This document shows, in pieces, positions 33,326 to 42,396 of a DNA stretch of 64,000 nucleotides. The stretch is taken from contig NZ_BBJS01000013.1 of NCBI RefSeq assembly GCF_000739895.2, positions 40,936 through 104,935 of the forward strand, written 5' to 3'. This DNA comes from Sphingomonas paucimobilis NBRC 13935. Its GTDB lineage: Bacteria > Pseudomonadota > Alphaproteobacteria > Sphingomonadales > Sphingomonadaceae. Numbering within the stretch: position 1 is the stretch's first letter; each line of letters begins with the position of its first letter. The translations under genes and the position numbers were made by a program. A model generated the notes under the pieces. It had not been told where the DNA came from, searched no databases, and saw nothing but the letters and a program-made list of their open reading frames with translations.

Positions 33326-33673
33326 TCACCGCCGCGCGAAGAGATCCATGTTCGCGTCGCCCCACTCCTTCAGCGCCGCGATGATCGGCGACAGGGATCG
33401 GCCGCGATCGGACAGGCTGTACTCGACGCGTGGCGGCACCTGGGCGAAGACCTCGCGCTCGATCAGGCCGTCGATCTCCAATTCGCGGAGTTGATTGGTC
33501 AGCATGCGTGGTGTCACGTCACCAGCCCGGCGGCGCAGTTCGTTGAAGCGCGTCGGCCCGTCCTGAAGATGGTAGAGGATCACCGCCTTCCACTTGCCGT
33601 CGATCAGGCTCACCGCCGCTTCGACGGCGCAGCCTGGGGTACAGTCGAGGCGGGAGTGACGGGCTTTCGCCAT
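33326..33673 (-). CDS. HxlR-family HTH transcriptional regulator
   Basis: This 115-residue regulator carries the HxlR hallmarks: CAVEAAVSLIDGKWKAVILYHL, GPTRFNELRR, VTPRMLTNQLRELE and the wing VPPRVEYSLSDRG. A Cys pair near the N-terminus (DCTPGCA) is typical of redox or electrophile-sensing HxlR members. The start at 33673 follows AAGGATA. It is divergent from the alcohol dehydrogenase at 33774 with a symmetric element between, so it probably represses that gene until an electrophile appears. Confidence 0.92.
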   Translation of the reverse strand: MAKARHSRLDCTPGCAVEAAVSLIDGKWKAVILYHLQDGPTRFNELRRRAGDVTPRMLTNQLRELEIDGLIEREVFAQVPPRVEYSLSDRGRSLSPIIAALKEWGDANMDLFARR

Positions 33674-33678
33674 CGGGA

Positions 33679-33698
33679 TAGTATCCTTTTTGACACTA
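33679..33698. promoter_or_regulatory. candidate HxlR operator
   Basis: TAGTATC-N6-GACACTA is symmetric at six of seven positions and lies five bases upstream of the HxlR start, in the 100-base divergent region. Confidence 0.5.
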
Positions 33699-33773
33699 TG
33701 AGCGTTTTTTGTGCCTACGACATAAGCTGACACCGTCCCTATCTCGCGTGCGTTAGCAAAAGGAGCAAGACCC

Positions 33774-34805
33774 ATGCGCGCCATAGCCTATCGCCAGCCC
33801 GGCCCGATTGACCGGGACGAAGCCCTGATCGACATAGAGCTGCCACGGCCCGCTCCGACCGGGCGTGACATCCTGGTTGCGGTTCGTGCCATCTCGGTGA
33901 ACCCGGTCGATGCGAAGGTTCGCACCGGCGCCACGCCATTCGACGGGCGTGACGAGCGCATTCTTGGCTGGGATGCGGCGGGCATCGTCGAGGCGGTCGG
34001 CCCAGAGGCTACCCGCTTCAAGGTGGGTGACGAGGTTTTCTATGCGGGCGACCTGATGCGCGACGGCAGTAATGCAGAATATCAGCTAGTTGACGAGCGG
34101 ATCGTCGGCCATCGCCCCCGCAGCATCGGCTTCGCAGAGGCGGCGGCGCTGCCGCTGACGGCCATCACGGCTTGGGAAACCCTGTTCGACCGGTTGAAGG
34201 TCGACGACCAACCGGCCGGCGGCGCCCGCGCCATCCTGATCATCGGCGGCGCGGGCGGTGTCGGTTCCGCGGCGATCCAGATCGCGCGTGCTCGGACCGA
34301 CCTGACCGTGATCGCCACCGCCTCGCGCGCCGAGACGGAAGGCTGGGTGCGCGACCTCGGCGCACATCATGTCATCGATCATTCCCGGCCGATGGCACCG
34401 CAGATCGCCGCGCTGGAGATCGGCGCGCCCGCCTTCGTCTTCTCGACCACCCATACCGATCGCCATCTGGCCGATATCGCCGAGCTGATCGCGCCGCAGG
34501 GGCGCTTCGCGCTGATCGACGATCCCGCCAGCCTCGACATCGTCGCCTTCAAGCGCAAGGCGGTGTCGGTACATTGGGAATTGATGTTCACCCGGTTGCT
34601 CTTCGACACACCGGACGTCGGCGAGCAGGGTCGACTGTTGAACACGGTGGCCGAACTGGTGGACGAAGGGCGCATTCGCACCACGGCGACCGACACGCTC
34701 TCCCCGATCAATGCCGCCAATCTGATTGAGGCGCACCGTCGGATCGAGAGCGCGACCACGCGGGGCAAGATCGTCCTTGAAGGCTGGGACAGCCCGCAGG
34801 GGTAA
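33774..34805 (+). CDS. zinc-binding-family alcohol dehydrogenase / quinone oxidoreductase (MDR)
   Basis: This 343-residue medium-chain reductase of the quinone oxidoreductase type lacks zinc ligands. It shows VNPVDAKVRTG, GWDAAGIVEAVG, GDEVFYAGD and the nucleotide motif IIGGAGGVGSAAIQIA. It matches the ZADH1/YhdH-like zinc-binding-alcohol-dehydrogenase annotation group, which reduces quinones or alpha,beta-unsaturated carbonyls with NADPH. It has an AAAAGGAG site. It is divergent from HxlR, a very common regulator/enzyme pair. Confidence 0.9.
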   Translation: MRAIAYRQPGPIDRDEALIDIELPRPAPTGRDILVAVRAISVNPVDAKVRTGATPFDGRDERILGWDAAGIVEAVGPEATRFKVGDEVFYAGDLMRDGSNAEYQLVDERIVGHRPRSIGFAEAAALPLTAITAWETLFDRLKVDDQPAGGARAILIIGGAGGVGSAAIQIARARTDLTVIATASRAETEGWVRDLGAHHVIDHSRPMAPQIAALEIGAPAFVFSTTHTDRHLADIAELIAPQGRFALIDDPASLDIVAFKRKAVSVHWELMFTRLLFDTPDVGEQGRLLNTVAELVDEGRIRTTATDTLSPINAANLIEAHRRIESATTRGKIVLEGWDSPQG

Positions 34806-34844
34806 GCTCGACGCGGGTTCCTACGAGCTAAGCGCGCGGGCGGG

Positions 34845-35450
34845 TCAGGCGAATGCCAACTCGCCCGCGACGATCGCCATGGCATGGTCGACGAAGCGCG
34901 TCTTCTCGCCGACCGGCGCGACGTAACGAAGTGTTTCGCGCGCCAGTTCGGGTTTCCCTCCGCGCGCGATCATCCACGCGGCGAGGTAGGGCGCCGCCAG
35001 ACAACCGCCCGCCGTCGCGACATTGCCATGAGCGGCGAACGGTGCGTCGATGACCGTAACACCGGCCTCCACCACCCACGGCTTGGTGGTGAGGTCGGTG
35101 CAGGCTGGCAGATCGCCGATCAGGCCGAGCCTAGCCAACAACAGCGTCCCCGAACACTGCGCCGCGATCAATTGCCGCGTGGGATCGAGCCGAAGCCGGG
35201 CAAGCATCGCCGGATCGGCGGCGATCTCCCGCGTGCGGGCACCGCTGCCTATCAGCACCGCATCCGCCTCCTCAAGGAATTCGAGCGGCCGCTGGCGTTG
35301 GACCGTGACGCCGTTCATCGACGTCACCGTCTCCGTCGGTGCGGTGATGTGCGCGGCCGAGCCATGCGGGCGAAGCCGGTTGATGATCGCAGCGGCGACG
35401 AACGAATCCAGTTCGTTGAAGCCGTCGAAGGTCAGGACCGCGACCTGCAT
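34845..35450 (-). CDS. DJ-1/PfpI family protein
   Basis: This 201-residue protein has the DJ-1/PfpI fold with the nucleophile-elbow Cys in AAQCSGTLLLARLG and VLIGSGARTRE. It could be a glyoxalase/deglycase-like or isonitrile-hydratase-like enzyme; the family does not fix the reaction. It follows the PhzF gene with the PhzF stop overlapping its start (TGATG; GTG one codon earlier is possible), so the two are co-translated. The pairing suggests turnover of a reactive small metabolite, an inference. Confidence 0.82.
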   Translation of the reverse strand: MQVAVLTFDGFNELDSFVAAAIINRLRPHGSAAHITAPTETVTSMNGVTVQRQRPLEFLEEADAVLIGSGARTREIAADPAMLARLRLDPTRQLIAAQCSGTLLLARLGLIGDLPACTDLTTKPWVVEAGVTVIDAPFAAHGNVATAGGCLAAPYLAAWMIARGGKPELARETLRYVAPVGEKTRFVDHAMAIVAGELAFA

Positions 35451-36298
35451 CACCCTTGCGTTCGTCCGGAGAACAGCGTCCGCGTCGCACCCGCGACCCA
35501 GACCTGGCCGGTCTCATCCTGCGAGACATGGATACGCCCGCTCCGGCCGAGGCGCGTCCCCTGCGCGGCGACATAGCTGCCGCTGGCCCGACCGCTGGCG
35601 AACAGCCACTGGCCAACGGACGCGTTGAGGCTGCCGGTCACCGGGTCTTCGATCAGCCCGCCATGCGCGCCGGTGAAGAGCGCGCGCAGTTCGAACGCCA
35701 CCTCGCCACCGGGGGCGTGCGGGCCGACGATGCCGATGTCGATATGCTCGGGGTGGTACCGCGCCGGCTCGACCGCCAGCACCGCCTCGGCAGATTCCAG
35801 CATGACCGCGATCCAGCCGGGGCCATTATCCGCCCAGGCGGAATCGACAATCGCCGAGCGGTCGATCCGCAGCAACTCTGCGACCTGAGCGATCTCGGCT
35901 TCGGTCGGCGTGCCGCCGCGCAGCAACGGTGGGGCGGCAAAAGCAAGCTGGTCGCCATCGCGTCGGATCGTCACCAGCCCGACGCCGCATTCCTGCACGA
36001 TCACGCCGTCCTGCTTCGACTGTCCGCCCGCTTCCGCCCACGCATGCGCACTGCCCAGGGTCGGATGCCCGGCGAAGGGCAGTTCGTGCGCCATGGTGAA
36101 GATGCGTACCCGATAGTCGGCAGACGGATCGGTCGGCGGCAGCAGGAAGGTCGTCTCCGAAAAATTCAGCCAGCTTGCGATCGCCTGCATCTCGTCCGTC
36201 GTCAGGCCATCGGCATCGGCGATGACGGCCAGCGGGTTGCCGGTCAGCGGATCGGTGCCGAATACGTCGACGAGGCGAAAGGGGCGGGTCACGGGCAT
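35450..36298 (-). CDS. PhzF family isomerase/epimerase-like protein
   Basis: This 282-residue PhzF-like protein has FRLVDVFGTDPLTGNPLAVI with the GNP element, the catalytic Glu region in NFSETTFLLPP, GHPTLGSAH, and the C-terminal EDPVTGSLNASVGQWL. Members are isomerases of uncertain substrate, apart from the phenazine enzyme; no phenazine genes are here. The start at 36298 is the usual family N-terminus. It is divergent from the MocR regulator at 36366, a frequent arrangement that implies MocR control and a PLP- or amino-acid-related substrate. Confidence 0.87.
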   Translation of the reverse strand: MPVTRPFRLVDVFGTDPLTGNPLAVIADADGLTTDEMQAIASWLNFSETTFLLPPTDPSADYRVRIFTMAHELPFAGHPTLGSAHAWAEAGGQSKQDGVIVQECGVGLVTIRRDGDQLAFAAPPLLRGGTPTEAEIAQVAELLRIDRSAIVDSAWADNGPGWIAVMLESAEAVLAVEPARYHPEHIDIGIVGPHAPGGEVAFELRALFTGAHGGLIEDPVTGSLNASVGQWLFASGRASGSYVAAQGTRLGRSGRIHVSQDETGQVWVAGATRTLFSGRTQG

Positions 36299-36365
36299 CT
36301 CCTGTTGATGATGGCTGGTCCTATCGCGCGACAACTGGCGCTGACAGATACACATCGGTACGATC

Positions 36366-37811
36366 ATGCCGAACTGTATTGGTGAGATTGGCAGTACGAT
36401 GGCGAGCGCCCCCGACGAAACCCGCACCGGCATGGTGGTCCGCGCGATCCGCGACCGAATCGACGCCCGCACGCTGACGCCGGGCGCCCGGCTGCCGTCG
36501 ATCCGCGCGATGGCCGAGACGAGCGGCGTCGCGCGCTCGACGGTGGTCGAGGCCTATGATCGCCTCGCGGCCGAGGGCATGATCCGGTCGCGACCGGGAT
36601 CGGGATTTTATGTTGCCGCGCCCTTGGCCCCGCTGGCGCTGGATCGGCTGGCCAGCACGAAGGAGCGCGAGGTCGATCCGCTCTGGATGCTGCGCCAGTC
36701 ACTGGGCGAGCGGCGGAACGAAATCATGCCGGGATGCGGCTGGCTGCCCGATGATTGGCTGGCGGGCGATGCCCTTCGCAAGGCGATGCGTGGGGCGGCG
36801 CGATCCGACGAGAACGGCACGCTGGCGGGCTATGCTTCCCCCTTGGGTTCGCCCCCGCTCAGGGCATTGCTGGCGAGGCGGATGGCGGATCAGGGGATCG
36901 AAGCCGGCTCCGACCAGATCCTGCTGACCGACAGCGGCACCCATGCGCTCGATCTGGTGTGCCGCTTCCTGCTTCAGCCGGGCGATACCGTGCTGGTCGA
37001 CGACCCGTGCTATTTCAACTTCCTGGCGCTTCTACGGGCGCACCGCGCCAAGGTCGTGGGCGTGCCGATGACACCGACCGGTCCGGACGTCGCCATCTTC
37101 GCCGAGGCCGCCGCGACGCATCGGCCGCGCTTCTATCTCACGAACTCGGGCGTTCATAACCCGACCGGCGCGTCGCTCGCCGCCGCCACCGCGCACCGGC
37201 TGCTCAAGATCGCGGAGGCCCATGACATGGTCGTCGTCGAGGACGATATCTTCGCCGACTTCGAGCACACGCCGTCGCCACGACTGGCGGCCTTCGACGG
37301 CCTCGACCGGACGATCCGCATCGGCAGCTTCTCGAAATCGCTGTCGGCGGCGGTGCGCTGTGGCCATATCGCGGCGCGACCCGACTGGATCGACGGGCTG
37401 GCCGACCTGCGGATCGCGACGTCGATGGCGGGCAGTCCGCTCGCCGCTAACCTGCTGCACGCGGTGCTGACCGATGGCAGCTATCGGCGTCATGTCGACG
37501 GCGTTCGTACCCGGCTTGCCCGCGCGACCGCCCGTGTCGCGAAACGTCTCCGGGCCATTGGTATCGAGCCATGGACCAATCCGGCGGCGGGCATCTTCCT
37601 ATGGGCGCGATTGCCCAATGGCGTCGATGCCGTTGCGCTTGCCCGGCGGGCGATCACGGAAGGTATCGTACTCGCACCGGGGCCGGTGTTCAGTCCCAAC
37701 GGCGGCTGGCGCGATCACATGCGCTTCAACGTCGCGATGAGCGATGACGACCGGCTGTACGCCTTTCTGGAAAAGACCGTGTCGCGCCCGCTACTCGAAC
37801 CGGCTGGCTAG
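36366..37811 (+). CDS. MocR-type GntR HTH / aminotransferase-fold regulator
   Basis: This 481-residue fusion has an N-terminal GntR winged HTH (RLPSIRAMAETSGVARSTVVEAYDRL) joined to a fold-type I aminotransferase domain with the PLP-binding Lys in IGSFSKSLSAAVRCG, NPTGA and the Asp in VVVEDDIFADF. It probably senses PLP or an amino-acid derivative and controls the divergent phzF/DJ-1 operon across a 67-base gap. The start could be ATG 36366 or ATG 36399. Its 3' end overlaps the convergent LysR gene by 21 bases. Confidence 0.9.
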   Translation: MPNCIGEIGSTMASAPDETRTGMVVRAIRDRIDARTLTPGARLPSIRAMAETSGVARSTVVEAYDRLAAEGMIRSRPGSGFYVAAPLAPLALDRLASTKEREVDPLWMLRQSLGERRNEIMPGCGWLPDDWLAGDALRKAMRGAARSDENGTLAGYASPLGSPPLRALLARRMADQGIEAGSDQILLTDSGTHALDLVCRFLLQPGDTVLVDDPCYFNFLALLRAHRAKVVGVPMTPTGPDVAIFAEAAATHRPRFYLTNSGVHNPTGASLAAATAHRLLKIAEAHDMVVVEDDIFADFEHTPSPRLAAFDGLDRTIRIGSFSKSLSAAVRCGHIAARPDWIDGLADLRIATSMAGSPLAANLLHAVLTDGSYRRHVDGVRTRLARATARVAKRLRAIGIEPWTNPAAGIFLWARLPNGVDAVALARRAITEGIVLAPGPVFSPNGGWRDHMRFNVAMSDDDRLYAFLEKTVSRPLLEPAG

Positions 37812-38762
37812 GCGCTCGACCAGGAAGTCGACGAACACGCGAACCCGTGCAGGCGTGGTGGCGCCCCCGACGAAGACCGCGTGGATCAACTCGACGTCGC
37901 CTGGATTATAGTCCTCAAGCAACGGCACGAGCCGCCCGTCGGCGATCTCGGCCGCGACGCTGAAGCGGCCGACCCGGGTGATGCCGACCCCGGCGGCGGC
38001 GAGATGACCCAGCGTCTCGCCATTGTTGGCGACGATGCCGCCTTCGACACTAAGCGCGAAATCCTTCCCGTCGCGGCGGAAGGGCCAGATCGGTTCGGCG
38101 CGGCGAAAGTTGAAGTTGAGGCAGTTATGGGCGTGCAGGTCCTCCGGAACCCTGGGCGTGCCTGCCCGCGCCAGATAGTCGGGCGACGCCACGATCACCC
38201 GTCGCGCCTCGGACAATTTGCGGGCGGTGAGTCCGCTGTCGGCGAGCGGGCCGAAGCGGATCGCGACATCGACCTGACCCGCTGCGATATCGACCAGCGT
38301 GTCCGTCAGTGCGATGTCGATCAGGATGTGCGGATAAGCGCGCGCAAAATCGCCGAGCAGAGGCACGACGCACAACCGGCCATGCGCCAGCGCCGCGCTG
38401 ATCCGCAGCCGTCCGCGCGGCGCGCCCTGATCGGCGATCTGCTGCTCGGCGTCGTCGAGATCGGCGAGGATGCGCCGCGCCGCAAGCAGATAGGCTTGCC
38501 CCTCGGCGGTCAGCGTCAACGCGCGGGTGGAGCGCAGCAGCAGCCGTACGCCCAGCCGCGCCTCGATCCGGTCGATCGCGCGCGCCACCGCCGAGGGCGT
38601 CAGCCCGAGCGTGCGACCGGCGGCGGAGAAGCTGCCTTCCTCCACCACGCTCGCGAACAAGGCAAGCGACCGGGCGCGATCGTCGTTGCCAGCTACCTTT
38701 GCGTCCAAGGCATAGATCCTTTGCACCGACGGACGGTTCCGCCACGCTGCTTCACCGTCCAT
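37791..38762 (-). CDS. LysR-family transcriptional regulator
   Basis: This 323-residue regulator has an HTH with FSAAGRTLGLTPSAVARAIDRIEARLG and an effector domain with GQVDVAIRFGPLADSGL. The N-terminus is longer than usual; a TTG codon about 19 residues in (before DAKVAGNDD) may be the true start. Only 38 bases separate its ATG from that of the divergent aldo-keto reductase, so binding there would control both. The stop overlaps the convergent MocR gene. Confidence 0.88.
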   Translation of the reverse strand: MDGEAAWRNRPSVQRIYALDAKVAGNDDRARSLALFASVVEEGSFSAAGRTLGLTPSAVARAIDRIEARLGVRLLLRSTRALTLTAEGQAYLLAARRILADLDDAEQQIADQGAPRGRLRISAALAHGRLCVVPLLGDFARAYPHILIDIALTDTLVDIAAGQVDVAIRFGPLADSGLTARKLSEARRVIVASPDYLARAGTPRVPEDLHAHNCLNFNFRRAEPIWPFRRDGKDFALSVEGGIVANNGETLGHLAAAGVGITRVGRFSVAAEIADGRLVPLLEDYNPGDVELIHAVFVGGATTPARVRVFVDFLVERLASRFE

Positions 38763-38800
38763 CTATGCGCCTGACAATGACATTCGGGAAAGGAGGTGTC

Positions 38801-39835
38801 ATGGAATATCGGCAATTGGGATCGTCCGGCCTGCGCGTTCCGGCCCTGTCGTTCGGCGCGGGCACGTTCGGCGGCAAGGGGCCGCTGTTCAGCGCCTGGG
38901 GCACAAGCGACGCCACCGAGGCGCGGCGGCTGGTCGACATCTGTCTCGACGCCGGAGTCACGCTGTTCGACACCGCCGACGTCTATTCGGATGGCGCCTC
39001 GGAACAGGTGCTGGGCGAAGCGATCAAGGGTCGTCGCGATGCCGTCTTGATCTCGACCAAGACCGGCCTGCCGATGGGCGACGGCCCGCAGGACTGGGGC
39101 GCGTCGCGGGCGCGGCTGATCGGCGCGGTCGAGGCGGCGCTGCAGCGGCTGGGCACCGACCGGATCGACCTGCTCCAGCTTCACGCCTTCGACGTCTCCA
39201 CGCCGACCGAGGAGGTGATGGGCACGCTCGACCGGCTGATCGCCGACGGCAAGGTCCGCTATGCGGGCGTCTCCAACTATCCCGGCTGGCAGATCATGAA
39301 GGCGCAAGGCTTGGCCGATCGTCACGGCTGGCCGCGCCTCGTCGCGCATCAGGTCTATTATTCGCTGATCGGCCGGGCCTATGAATGGGACCTGATGCCG
39401 CTGGCAGCGGATCAGGGTGTCGGCGCGCTGGTCTGGAGCCCGCTCGGCTGGGGCCGGCTGACCGGCAAAATCGGGCGCGGACGGCCGATCCCGGCGGGCA
39501 GTCGCCTCCATGAGACGGCTCAGTTCGCGCCGCCGGTCGAGGACGAGCATCTCTACCGCGTCGTCGATGCGCTGGGGGCGGTGGCGGCGGAGACGAACAG
39601 GACCGTGCCGCAGGTCGCGATCAACTGGCTGCTGCGGCGGCCGACCGTGGCGTCGGTCATCATCGGCGCGCGCGATGAGGCCCAACTGCACGACAATCTC
39701 GGCGCGGTCGGCTGGGCGCTGACGGCCGAGCAGGTGTCGATGCTCGACACCGCGAGTGACGTACTCCCGCCTTATCCGTACACCCCCTACCGGCAGCAGG
39801 AGGGCTTTGCCCGCCTCGCGCCGCCGATGGTTTGA
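38801..39835 (+). CDS. aldo/keto reductase
   Basis: This 344-residue AKR of the YajO/Tas-like branch has MEYRQLGSSGLRVPALSFG, Asp and Tyr in LFDTADVYSDGASE, Lys in LISTKTGLPM, His in LLQLHAFD and the cofactor element VIIGARDEAQLHDN. A strong AAAGGAGGTG site sets the start at 38801 and rules out the longer frame. The MFS gene follows 13 bases downstream, so the product may act with an exporter of the same compound. It is controlled by the divergent LysR protein by inference. Confidence 0.92.
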   Translation: MEYRQLGSSGLRVPALSFGAGTFGGKGPLFSAWGTSDATEARRLVDICLDAGVTLFDTADVYSDGASEQVLGEAIKGRRDAVLISTKTGLPMGDGPQDWGASRARLIGAVEAALQRLGTDRIDLLQLHAFDVSTPTEEVMGTLDRLIADGKVRYAGVSNYPGWQIMKAQGLADRHGWPRLVAHQVYYSLIGRAYEWDLMPLAADQGVGALVWSPLGWGRLTGKIGRGRPIPAGSRLHETAQFAPPVEDEHLYRVVDALGAVAAETNRTVPQVAINWLLRRPTVASVIIGARDEAQLHDNLGAVGWALTAEQVSMLDTASDVLPPYPYTPYRQQEGFARLAPPMV

Positions 39836-39848
39836 GGGAGCCAAGATC

Positions 39849-41012
39849 ATGAAATTCAACCTCGGGCTGATCGCGCTGGCGGTCGGCGCCTTCGGCATCG
39901 GCGTGACCGAATTCGCGCCGATGGGCATGTTGCCGGTGATCGCCGCCGACCTACGGGTGTCGATACCCGCCGCCGGGCTGCTGGTCAGCGCCTATGCGAT
40001 GGGCGTGCTGGTCGGTGCGCCGCTCATGACGCTCACCACCGGGCGGATCGACCGGCGGACACTGCTGATCGCTTTGATGGGCATCTTCACGCTCGGCAAC
40101 GCGCTGTCGGCGGCGGCGGATGGATACTGGATGCTGATGGCAGCGCGAATCGTCACCTCTTTCAACCATGGCGCGTTCTTCGGCGTCGGATCCGTGGTCG
40201 CCGCCAGCCTCGTCCCGCCGGACAAGCGCGCGGGCGCGGTGGCGGCGATGTTCACCGGGCTGACCGTCGCCACCATCGGCGGCGTGCCGGCGGCGACTTG
40301 GGTCAGCGAGGCGGTTGGCTGGCGCTCCGCGTTCGCCGGGATCGCAGGCGTCGGCGCGATCGCGATGCTGTCGCTGCGCCTCGCGCTGCCGCCGCTGCCG
40401 GCTGCGGAGGGCGGCGACATGCGCGCCGAACTGCGCGTGCTGACGCGCGGACCGGTGGTGATGGCGCTGGCCCTGACCACGATCGGCTTTGGCGGCGTCT
40501 TTACCGTGTTCACCTATATCGTCCCGATCCTGCGGGATGTGACGCATGGTTCGACCGGCTATGTCACCGCGATGCTGATGCTGTTCGGGGTCGGCGCGAC
40601 GATCGGCAATGGCGTCGGCGGGCGGCTGGCGGACCGTTCGGTCGACCGGGCGCTGATGACCATGCTGGCGATCATGGCGCTGACGCTGCTCGCCTTCACC
40701 GTGCTGATGCAATGGCCGATGACCGCTGCCATCACGATCCTCATCTGGGGCATCGCCAGCTTCGCGATCGTGCCGCCCCTGCAGATGCGGGTGATGGATG
40801 CGGCCTCGGACGCCCCGAACCTCGCCTCCGCGATGAACATCGGTGCCTTCAACCTTGGCAATGCGATCGGCGCGGCGCTGGGCGGCGGCGTGATCGGGGC
40901 CGGGCTGGGCTTGCCGGTCGTGTCGCTGGCCGGTGCGGCGATGGCGGCGGCGGCATTGATTATGCTGCTGGCATTCCGGCGTCAGCCACGTGCGAGGAGC
41001 TGTCCGGTCTGA
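39849..41012 (+). CDS. MFS efflux transporter (AraJ/YdhP-like)
   Basis: This 387-residue, twelve-segment major facilitator begins LGLIALAVGAFGIGVTEF and has the motif A-like GRIDRRTLL after segment 2 and GGRLADRSVDRAL in the second half. This matches the DHA1 drug/sugar-efflux subgroup (AraJ, YdhP). It probably exports a toxic compound or a metabolite made by the preceding aldo-keto reductase, with which it is co-transcribed. The last 31 bases overlap the convergent ECF41 gene. Confidence 0.9.
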   Translation: MKFNLGLIALAVGAFGIGVTEFAPMGMLPVIAADLRVSIPAAGLLVSAYAMGVLVGAPLMTLTTGRIDRRTLLIALMGIFTLGNALSAAADGYWMLMAARIVTSFNHGAFFGVGSVVAASLVPPDKRAGAVAAMFTGLTVATIGGVPAATWVSEAVGWRSAFAGIAGVGAIAMLSLRLALPPLPAAEGGDMRAELRVLTRGPVVMALALTTIGFGGVFTVFTYIVPILRDVTHGSTGYVTAMLMLFGVGATIGNGVGGRLADRSVDRALMTMLAIMALTLLAFTVLMQWPMTAAITILIWGIASFAIVPPLQMRVMDAASDAPNLASAMNIGAFNLGNAIGAALGGGVIGAGLGLPVVSLAGAAMAAAALIMLLAFRRQPRARSCPV

Positions 41013-41863
41013 AGAGCGGTTGCAACGTGGATGAGTTTGTCCGGATTGCGGACGATATAAATCGCCGTGATCCGGCCGTCGCGGATGTCGAGAGCGGTGG
41101 TCTGGAGCACGCCGCCACCCGTACGGCTGACATAGCCGGGCAGGCCGTCGATCGTGGCGAAGCGGATCAGTTCGGCAGGCTCGTTGGGATATTTGCGACG
41201 TAGCCCCATGAACAACCGCTGCGCCTTTGCCAGACCCCGGATGATGTTGTGGAATGCCAGAACGCGCCCGCCGCCATCGGAATGGATCGCAACGTCCTCC
41301 GCCAGCAGGTCCGACAGGGCACGCGCGTCGCCGTCCCGCGCCGCCGCGAAGAAGGCGCGAGTGATCCGCGCCGCTTCTTGCGCATCGACCGGATAGCGCG
41401 GCCGCGCCTCGGCGACATGCCGCCGGGCGCGGGAGGCGAGTTGCCGCACGGTGGCCGGCGCGCGGTCGAGCGTCCTGGCCACCTCGAGCAACGCGACGTC
41501 GAACACATCGTGGAGCAGGAAGGCGGCCCGTTCCAACGGCGACAGCCGCTCCATGGCCAGCATGAGGGTGACGGTCAGATCGTCGGCCACCTCGTCCGGA
41601 TCGGTCGTGCCGAGCAGCGGCTCGGGCAACCATGTGCCGACATAGGTCTCCCGCCGCACCCGCGCCGACTTCAGGTGATCGAGGCAAAGCCGCGTGACGA
41701 CCCGGGTCAGCCAGGCGGCGGGTGCCTCGACCTCTTCCACACGCGACCAGCGCAACCAGGCGTCCTGCACCAGATCCTCCGCTTCGGCGAGCGAGCCGGT
41801 CATGCGATAGGCCAGCCGGACGAGCCGCGGTCGCTCCGCCTCGAACAGCGCGGTGTCAGGCAT
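40982..41863 (-). CDS. ECF41-type RNA polymerase sigma factor with SnoaL-like extension
   Basis: This 293-residue sigma factor has sigma2 (YRMTGSLAEAEDLVQDAWLRW), sigma4 (LLEVARTLDRAPATVRQLASRARRH) and a C-terminal SnoaL-like domain of about 110 residues with DGGGR and NPDKL motifs. The linker YVGTWLPEPL is diagnostic for ECF41. In this group the C-terminal extension itself modulates activity instead of an anti-sigma factor. The gene follows a carboxymuconolactone decarboxylase-family gene with an eight-base overlap, the classic ECF41 context, and an ECF41-type promoter precedes the pair. Confidence 0.95.
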   Translation of the reverse strand: MPDTALFEAERPRLVRLAYRMTGSLAEAEDLVQDAWLRWSRVEEVEAPAAWLTRVVTRLCLDHLKSARVRRETYVGTWLPEPLLGTTDPDEVADDLTVTLMLAMERLSPLERAAFLLHDVFDVALLEVARTLDRAPATVRQLASRARRHVAEARPRYPVDAQEAARITRAFFAAARDGDARALSDLLAEDVAIHSDGGGRVLAFHNIIRGLAKAQRLFMGLRRKYPNEPAELIRFATIDGLPGYVSRTGGGVLQTTALDIRDGRITAIYIVRNPDKLIHVATALQTGQLLARG

Positions 41864-42308
41864 CGTCCACCGGATGCGCCACCCGGAAAGCCACCTGGAG
41901 GCGGTTCCAGGTGTTGATCGCGCCGATTGCCATGGTCAGCCAAACCTGCTCCGTGTCGGAAAACGCCGCCTTCAGTGCATCATAGTCCTCATTGGGAGCC
42001 CCCGTTTCGGGTAGCAGCGTCAACGCCTCCGCCCAGCCGAGCGCGGCCCGCTCGCGATCCGAATAGAGCGTCGCTTCCCGCCACGCATTCAGCATGTACA
42101 GGCGCATCTCGCTTTCGCCGTGGCGGCGCAGGTCGGTCGCATGCATGTGCAGGCAGAAGGCGCAGCCGTTGATCTGCGACACGCGAAATTTCACCAGTTC
42201 GAGCAGATTGTGGTCGAGGCCGCTCCTTGTGAAGCTTTGTTCCAGCGCCATCATGGCCTTGATCGCTTCCGGGACCAGAGCGTGTGGGTTGACGATACGG
42301 GGTGTCAT
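41856..42308 (-). CDS. carboxymuconolactone decarboxylase (AhpD-like) family protein
   Basis: This 150-residue CMD/AhpD-like protein has the redox CxxC motif and proton-relay His in NGCAFCLHMHATDLR, suggesting peroxidase-like or disulfide-reductase activity instead of decarboxylation. The start at 42308 follows AAGGAGACC. It is the first gene of the ECF41 operon and the usual ECF41 target class (carboxymuconolactone decarboxylase, oxidoreductase or epimerase). It likely deals with oxidative or organic-peroxide stress; the substrate is unknown. Confidence 0.92.
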   Translation of the reverse strand: MTPRIVNPHALVPEAIKAMMALEQSFTRSGLDHNLLELVKFRVSQINGCAFCLHMHATDLRRHGESEMRLYMLNAWREATLYSDRERAALGWAEALTLLPETGAPNEDYDALKAAFSDTEQVWLTMAIGAINTWNRLQVAFRVAHPVDDA

Positions 42309-42336
42309 GATCGGTCTCCTTGGGTTCCGACACCAT

Positions 42337-42363
42337 GACGAGACAGCAATGGCCACTGTGACA
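42337..42363 (-). promoter_or_regulatory. ECF41 autoregulatory promoter
   Basis: On the minus strand the sequence is TGTCACA-N16-CGTC, an exact fit to the published ECF41 target consensus, with the -35 element at 42363-42357 and the -10 element at 42340-42337. The CMD start is about 30 bases downstream. Confidence 0.8.
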
Positions 42364-42396
42364 TGCCAATCCCCAGTATCTTTGTTTGCCGTCACG

